From Holophagales bacterium (lineage in GTDB: Bacteria; Acidobacteriota; Holophagae; Holophagales; Holophagaceae), in contig JAIRRD010000126.1 in NCBI GenBank assembly GCA_031256155.1, forward strand, positions 1 to 8,632: a DNA stretch of 8,632 bases. Reading direction: 5' to 3'. How positions within the stretch are numbered: the stretch's first letter is position 1; each line of letters begins with the position of its first letter. Below are positions 5,666 to 8,632 of this stretch, one piece after another. Position numbers and translations under genes: made by a program. A model generated the notes under the pieces. The model saw only the letters and a program-made list of their open reading frames with translations. It did not search any database and had not been told where the DNA came from.

Positions 5666-6277
5666 ATGGGTTTGCTGCAAGGGACTCTGTCTCTTCGTCG
5701 CTTCCTCGCGCTGGGGCCGGTACCTGATGAGGAAGAACTGTGCAGGGGGTTGGAGCAAGGCCGCTATCGCCCATTTGAGGATGGGATGGAAGAAGAACGT
5801 CATGGCTGGGTTGATTGGCGTAATCCGCTTGTGACACCGGCGGATTCCAATCATGTTTTTCAGGGTCGTTTTGCCGTGTTCGCCCTGCGGGTTGACACTC
5901 GCAAAGTGCCGCCAATGCTGTTGAAAGCCCACACAGACTTGCGTATCCAAAATCTCATGAAAGAAAAAGACCTGGCTTTTGTAGGAAGAGAGGCTCGGAT
6001 CTCCTTGCAGGATGAGGTCAGGGCCGAACTGCTTCGCCAGGTTCTGCCAACGCCGCGTATTGTGGAAGTTGCTTGGGATATTAAAGGAGGCTTAGTTTGG
6101 ACTACAGCTGGCAATAGCAAAGCCCAAAGCCACTTGATGAGCCTCTGCATGAAATCGTTTGGTGTTGAATTACAACCCCTGGCCCCACTGCTGTTGGCTG
6201 GTCGCCTGGCTCCGAATATTCCAACCGATGTTCTGGTTGCCTTGGAACCCTTTGATTTGAGCAGGGGGGATGTATGA
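5666..6277 (+). CDS. rdgC: RdgC-like recombination-associated protein, N-terminal half
   Basis: A 203-residue protein that lines up with the first part of RdgC, a DNA-binding protein known in E. coli to form a ring-shaped dimer around double-stranded DNA and to modulate RecA-dependent recombination. Compared from memory with E. coli RdgC: an N-terminal LSLRRF strand, HGWVDW (46-51, like MGWVPP), FAVFALRVDTRKVPPMLLK (like VICARKEEKILPSPVIK), LQDEVRAELLRQVLP (114-128, like the LKDEVLHSLLP segment) and VAWDIKGGLVWTTAG (135-149, like MWIDTVNGLIMVDCA). It stops near residue 200, whereas E. coli RdgC has about 300. The missing C-terminal half is encoded by the next gene, which overlaps by four bases (ATGA). 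The start is firm: AGGAG seven bases before the ATG. It is the first gene of a three-gene operon ending in a cell-wall amidase. The assignment rests on remembered sequence, and the homologue may be divergent in function. Confidence 0.75.
   Translation: MGLLQGTLSLRRFLALGPVPDEEELCRGLEQGRYRPFEDGMEEERHGWVDWRNPLVTPADSNHVFQGRFAVFALRVDTRKVPPMLLKAHTDLRIQNLMKEKDLAFVGREARISLQDEVRAELLRQVLPTPRIVEVAWDIKGGLVWTTAGNSKAQSHLMSLCMKSFGVELQPLAPLLLAGRLAPNIPTDVLVALEPFDLSRGDV
6264..6277 (+). promoter_or_regulatory. G-run ribosome binding site and possible -1 slip site at the split-rdgC junction
   Basis: Six consecutive G (6264-6269, in AGGGGGGA) stand four bases before the ATG at 6274, and that ATG overlaps the TGA (6275-6277) of the upstream gene. 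The run can serve as the ribosome binding site of the second gene. It is also a homopolymer on which a -1 shift would read AGG GGG GGA TGT ATG and fuse both halves into one protein of about 386 residues. One extra G in the DNA would give the same fusion, so an indel or assembly error here is a real alternative. Confidence 0.5.
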
Positions 6278-6822
6278 AACCACTAGAGTTGATTGAGCAA
6301 GGGCGTTTTCTTGGCGAAGAGTTTTTGCTTTGGCTCTGGATGCGCGGACTGACTGAGGGCGGGACCTCTGGGCAGGCGTTTGATACTTCCGCCTGTTTTT
6401 TGGACGATTCAGTCATGCTCGTGACAGAACGGGGGGACGTAAAGGAGTTGAGCCTGCGCAAAGGGAATCCATCGGAATCACTTGAGGCTTTTGAGGCTCT
6501 GTCACGTGGTTTGCGCCCTTGTAAGGCCAAATTGCGCATATTGGCGGGCGACATGGAATGGACTTGTACGCTTGGTGCAGTTCAACTGGATATTTCGGCA
6601 TTAAAACTACCTCCAACCCAGACTAAGGATGTGCAGGGGCGCATTTCAGACCGCTTATTCCTGCTTGAAGAAGGTACTGCCCATTTAGAACGTCGATTCG
6701 CGATCTTTCTGGAGCGCAGAGCCGAAGACCCTGATGGATTGAGGTCCGACCTGAAATCCTGGATTGAAGGCGGCCTTATGCAAACAGCTAGCTCTACTGG
6801 CGAAGTCTCATGGAAATCCTAA
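6274..6822 (+). CDS. RdgC-like recombination-associated protein, C-terminal half
   Basis: A 182-residue protein that appears to carry the rest of RdgC in the same order. Compared from memory with the E. coli C-terminal half: RFLGEEFLLWLWMRG (11-25, position of TLTEWVRSG), CFLDDSVMLVTERGDVKELSLRKGNPSESLEAF (41-73, position of [29 protein letters not shown]), LSRGLRPCKAKLRILAGDMEWTCTLGAV (76-103, position of [26 protein letters not shown]) and SDRLFLLEEGTAHLERRFAIFLERR (125-149, position of [21 protein letters not shown]). About 35 residues remain after this match. The two products together (385 residues) could rebuild an RdgC-like subunit, or this one may have its own role. The start overlaps the upstream stop (ATGA) behind a G-rich ribosome binding site. 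Its own end overlaps the amidase start by 13 bases, so the three genes are translationally coupled. I recall a similar FLGxEFLxWLW protein beside rdgC in other bacteria, but cannot check this. Confidence 0.65.
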   Translation: MKPLELIEQGRFLGEEFLLWLWMRGLTEGGTSGQAFDTSACFLDDSVMLVTERGDVKELSLRKGNPSESLEAFEALSRGLRPCKAKLRILAGDMEWTCTLGAVQLDISALKLPPTQTKDVQGRISDRLFLLEEGTAHLERRFAIFLERRAEDPDGLRSDLKSWIEGGLMQTASSTGEVSWKS

Positions 6823-8474
6823 AGAGTCTAGCAGTCATTTTGATACCCGCCGCAATAGTAACTGCGGCCGTAGAGCCTGATCTGGCGGAAGTTCGAGGAC
6901 GCTTGCCAAACGGAAAGTTCGCCCTTGTGCGCTTGCAGTTTAAAAAAGGCGTGGTTGTTGACTCCAAAGAATTGCCAAAAACATTTGCCACTAAAAAAGG
7001 CAGTCTGCCCCAGTGGCTTCCCTATGAGGACTTGACCACTGAAGGTAAGCGGTGGACTCTCAAAGCCCTGTTTCCAAAGGATGAATGGAATAAAGATGGA
7101 ATTAAACACAGTGTCAGATGGCCAAAATTAGAATCAGTCTGGCTCCTCAGTACGCTATTCACAGGTTACGGTCAGCACTACGACAAGCTGATGGACGCTA
7201 ACCCCAATAAACCAGAGCTTTTTAAAGAAGGTGATATTTGGCTGATACCAAAAATATTACTATCCCCTGAGTTTGGCGGAGCGGCAAAAGCTCCCGACAG
7301 AAGCCAGCCTGAAGATGAACTCAGCGATGAAGCCCGCACAGCAGCATTCAGAGCAATGCTCTCCTACGAAAAAGATTCTAAAGGAGATTACGCTGCTTAC
7401 AAACTGCGTAAGAGCGAAACTCTCTACTACAGCGTTGTTATGCGCTACACGGATTTAGTTGACGCTAAAGAAGTCAACCAACTGGCAAACATTATTGCCA
7501 AAAGAAGCGACATTGACGATGTCCGTTCAATTCAGCCTGGGCAGCTCATCAAAATACCTTTGGAATATTTGACAGACCCGTTTATGCCCGAAGGCTCAAA
7601 AGGACTTGCCGAGGAAAGGCAAATGCGGGCGGAAGTCCGCAGGACGGCAAAAATTGAGGCCGGCCCACGCCTTTCTGGAGTGCGCATAGTCCTGGACCCT
7701 GGTCACGGTGGTATTGACTCAGGCGCAAGAGCCAATGGGGTTTGGGAGTCTGACTTTGTATATGACATAACCATGCGGGTTCGCAGATTGCTGGAATTCA
7801 ATACAGAAGCGCAAGTTTCAACCACACTTCGCTATGAAGGCATCGGGTTCGGCATAAGGAACAGCATACCCAGTATGACAAAAAACGCTGTCTTACTGAC
7901 TACACCGCCCAAGCCCAATGACGGCGAGTCTGCAATAAGTACAAGCGTGAATCTTAGATGGGTACTGGCAAATCACTTTTTTACAAGACCAAAAGCCGCA
8001 GACTCGCGTAAGACAATATTTATCAGTTTTCATGCTGACAGCTTGCACCCATCCTCAAGAGGGAGCATGGTGTACGTTCCGGCCTCTAATCTGGTTCCAA
8101 GCAAATTCACCTGGAGCGGCGATGGAACTCATGTGAGCGAGCTGCGATATGGCGCAAGTGTGAGTTTTACAGCACGGCAGAAACTGGAATCTGAAGCCAG
8201 AAGCCATATTTTTGCTGAAGGCTTGTTGAAAATACTCGATCAGGAAGGGCTTCCCATCCACGCAAACCGCCCAATACGCAATGCTATCAACAGATCAGGC
8301 AAGAGTTTTATTCCCGCCGTTATTCGCACTAATATGGCAATGACAAAAGTTCTGATAGAAGTTGTAAACCTTCAAAATGAAGAAGACGCAGTTCTGCTGA
8401 AAGCTCCTGATTTTAGAGAACGCTACGCTGAAGCCGTAGTCAAGGCAATCAGAACGCATTTTAAAAATGCCTGA
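6810..8474 (+). CDS. Exported N-acetylmuramoyl-L-alanine amidase with LysM-like domains (Amidase_3 family)
   Basis: Zinc hydrolase that cuts the bond between N-acetylmuramic acid and L-alanine in peptidoglycan, for cell separation or wall turnover in the periplasm. The 554-residue protein has a signal peptide (MEILKSLAVILIPAAIVTAA) and two degenerate LysM-like segments, about 109-147 (ending LFKEGDIWLIP) and 204-250 (ending SIQPGQLIKIP), likely for glycan binding. The catalytic domain spans 291-548. Zinc ligands by motif are H299 (LDPGHGG), E313 (VWESD) and H408 (ISFHAD); E517 (VLIEVVNLQNEED) is the expected catalytic glutamate. Spacing from H408 to E517 (109) equals what I recall for E. coli AmiA, but E313 to H408 (95 residues) is about 40 longer, implying an insertion near 335-395. 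Such insertions can be regulatory. The ATG overlaps the end of the previous gene by 13 bases and has no clear ribosome binding site, consistent with coupled translation. Confidence 0.88.
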   Translation: MEILKSLAVILIPAAIVTAAVEPDLAEVRGRLPNGKFALVRLQFKKGVVVDSKELPKTFATKKGSLPQWLPYEDLTTEGKRWTLKALFPKDEWNKDGIKHSVRWPKLESVWLLSTLFTGYGQHYDKLMDANPNKPELFKEGDIWLIPKILLSPEFGGAAKAPDRSQPEDELSDEARTAAFRAMLSYEKDSKGDYAAYKLRKSETLYYSVVMRYTDLVDAKEVNQLANIIAKRSDIDDVRSIQPGQLIKIPLEYLTDPFMPEGSKGLAEERQMRAEVRRTAKIEAGPRLSGVRIVLDPGHGGIDSGARANGVWESDFVYDITMRVRRLLEFNTEAQVSTTLRYEGIGFGIRNSIPSMTKNAVLLTTPPKPNDGESAISTSVNLRWVLANHFFTRPKAADSRKTIFISFHADSLHPSSRGSMVYVPASNLVPSKFTWSGDGTHVSELRYGASVSFTARQKLESEARSHIFAEGLLKILDQEGLPIHANRPIRNAINRSGKSFIPAVIRTNMAMTKVLIEVVNLQNEEDAVLLKAPDFRERYAEAVVKAIRTHFKNA

Positions 8475-8476
8475 TA

Positions 8477-8514
8477 TATAGTCGTTTTACTTGTGGAGCA
8501 TAACAATGCTCCAC
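8477..8514 (+). terminator. Hairpin after the amidase gene
   Basis: GTGGAGCAT (8493-8501) and ATGCTCCAC (8506-8514) form a perfect 9-bp stem with an AACA loop, 18 bases after the amidase stop. The outer bases GTCG (8481-8484) and CGAC (8517-8520) can also pair. A T-run (TTTTT, 8530s) comes later, after CTCGACTTTGGCC, rather than directly after the stem, so this is not a textbook terminator, but its position at the operon end supports the role. TATAGTCGTTTT (8477-8488) just after the stop resembles the intergenic motif seen after purM. Confidence 0.55.
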
Positions 8515-8617
8515 CTCGACTTTGGCCTTTTTCTAGTATGTATTTTCCGTGTATTTTTTCATTTGATTTTGTGCAACTTTTGTTCTAGTTGAAGCACTAG
8601 ACCTAGAAGGAGAGTCT

Positions 8618-8632
8618 ATGGGTTGCCCAACG
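8618..8632 (+). CDS. First five codons of a rightward gene (partial)
   Basis: ATG at 8618-8620 follows a strong ribosome binding site (AAGGAGA, five bases away) after an AT-rich stretch of about 100 bases. Only MGCPT is visible before the window ends, so the product cannot be named. The leader contains a 6-bp inverted repeat (TCTAGT 8584-8589, ACTAGA 8596-8601) just upstream of the ribosome binding site. Confidence 0.6.

Noticed and set aside
5541..5834. 97-codon plus-strand frame overlapping the rdgC start
   Set aside because: It overlaps rdgC in another frame and lacks a ribosome binding site, whereas the ATG at 5666 has AGGAG and gives the conserved protein.
126..8578. TTGTGCAACT present at both ends of the window (126-135 and 8569-8578), as if marking a mobile unit
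   Set aside because: Dozens of exact 10-base matches are expected by chance in 8.6 kb. The two copies are in the same orientation while the adjacent partial genes point outward, and no longer flanking identity was found.
1..8632. CRISPR array, tRNA or riboswitch
   Set aside because: No regularly spaced repeats with unique spacers, no cloverleaf with a CCA-type end, and no recognisable aptamer core were seen on either strand. The purM leader was checked for a purine riboswitch layout, and none was evident.

Overview
The window reads as a chromosomal segment of a Gram-negative-type bacterium with moderate GC content. This rests on an exported LysM-type cell-wall amidase, an RdgC-like recombination protein and a large exported propeller/phosphoesterase. 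The phylum cannot be fixed from 8.6 kb. The combination of a YncE-like propeller fused to a phosphoesterase, an RdgC relative and a LysM amidase reminds me of Acidobacteriota or deltaproteobacterial lineages, but that is an impression from memory.

Layout, left to right. The left edge holds the first 26 codons of a leftward gene resembling the start of an IS630-family transposase. Next comes a leftward gene for a small exported protein of unknown function, which may be cut short at its C-terminus. A poorly coding stretch of about 400 bp follows. It contains a signal-peptide-like remnant, a spaced inverted repeat and a strong palindrome, and it leads to purM (purine biosynthesis, +). purM converges on a large leftward gene for a secreted beta-propeller plus phosphoesterase protein. 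The two genes meet in a 17-bp-arm palindrome that contains both stop codons.

Upstream of the phosphoesterase gene, on the same strand, lie three very small reading frames: a possible 49-codon frame without a good start, a 70-aa zinc-ribbon-like protein, and a 55-aa two-helix membrane protein that is too short for ordinary gene-length cut-offs. A repeat-rich divergent intergenic region separates these from a rightward three-gene operon. Its first two genes look like the N-terminal and C-terminal halves of RdgC, joined by an ATGA stop/start overlap next to a run of six G. The third gene, overlapping the second by 13 bp, is an exported LysM-type N-acetylmuramoyl-L-alanine amidase. A hairpin follows, and the first five codons of another rightward gene begin at the right edge.

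The two most notable things are the apparently split rdgC, with a possible slip site at the junction, and a family of short intergenic elements built on TATAGC(A/G)GTTY. That family appears in most gaps between genes and often forms hairpins next to stop codons. No tRNA, rRNA, CRISPR array or complete mobile element was seen.
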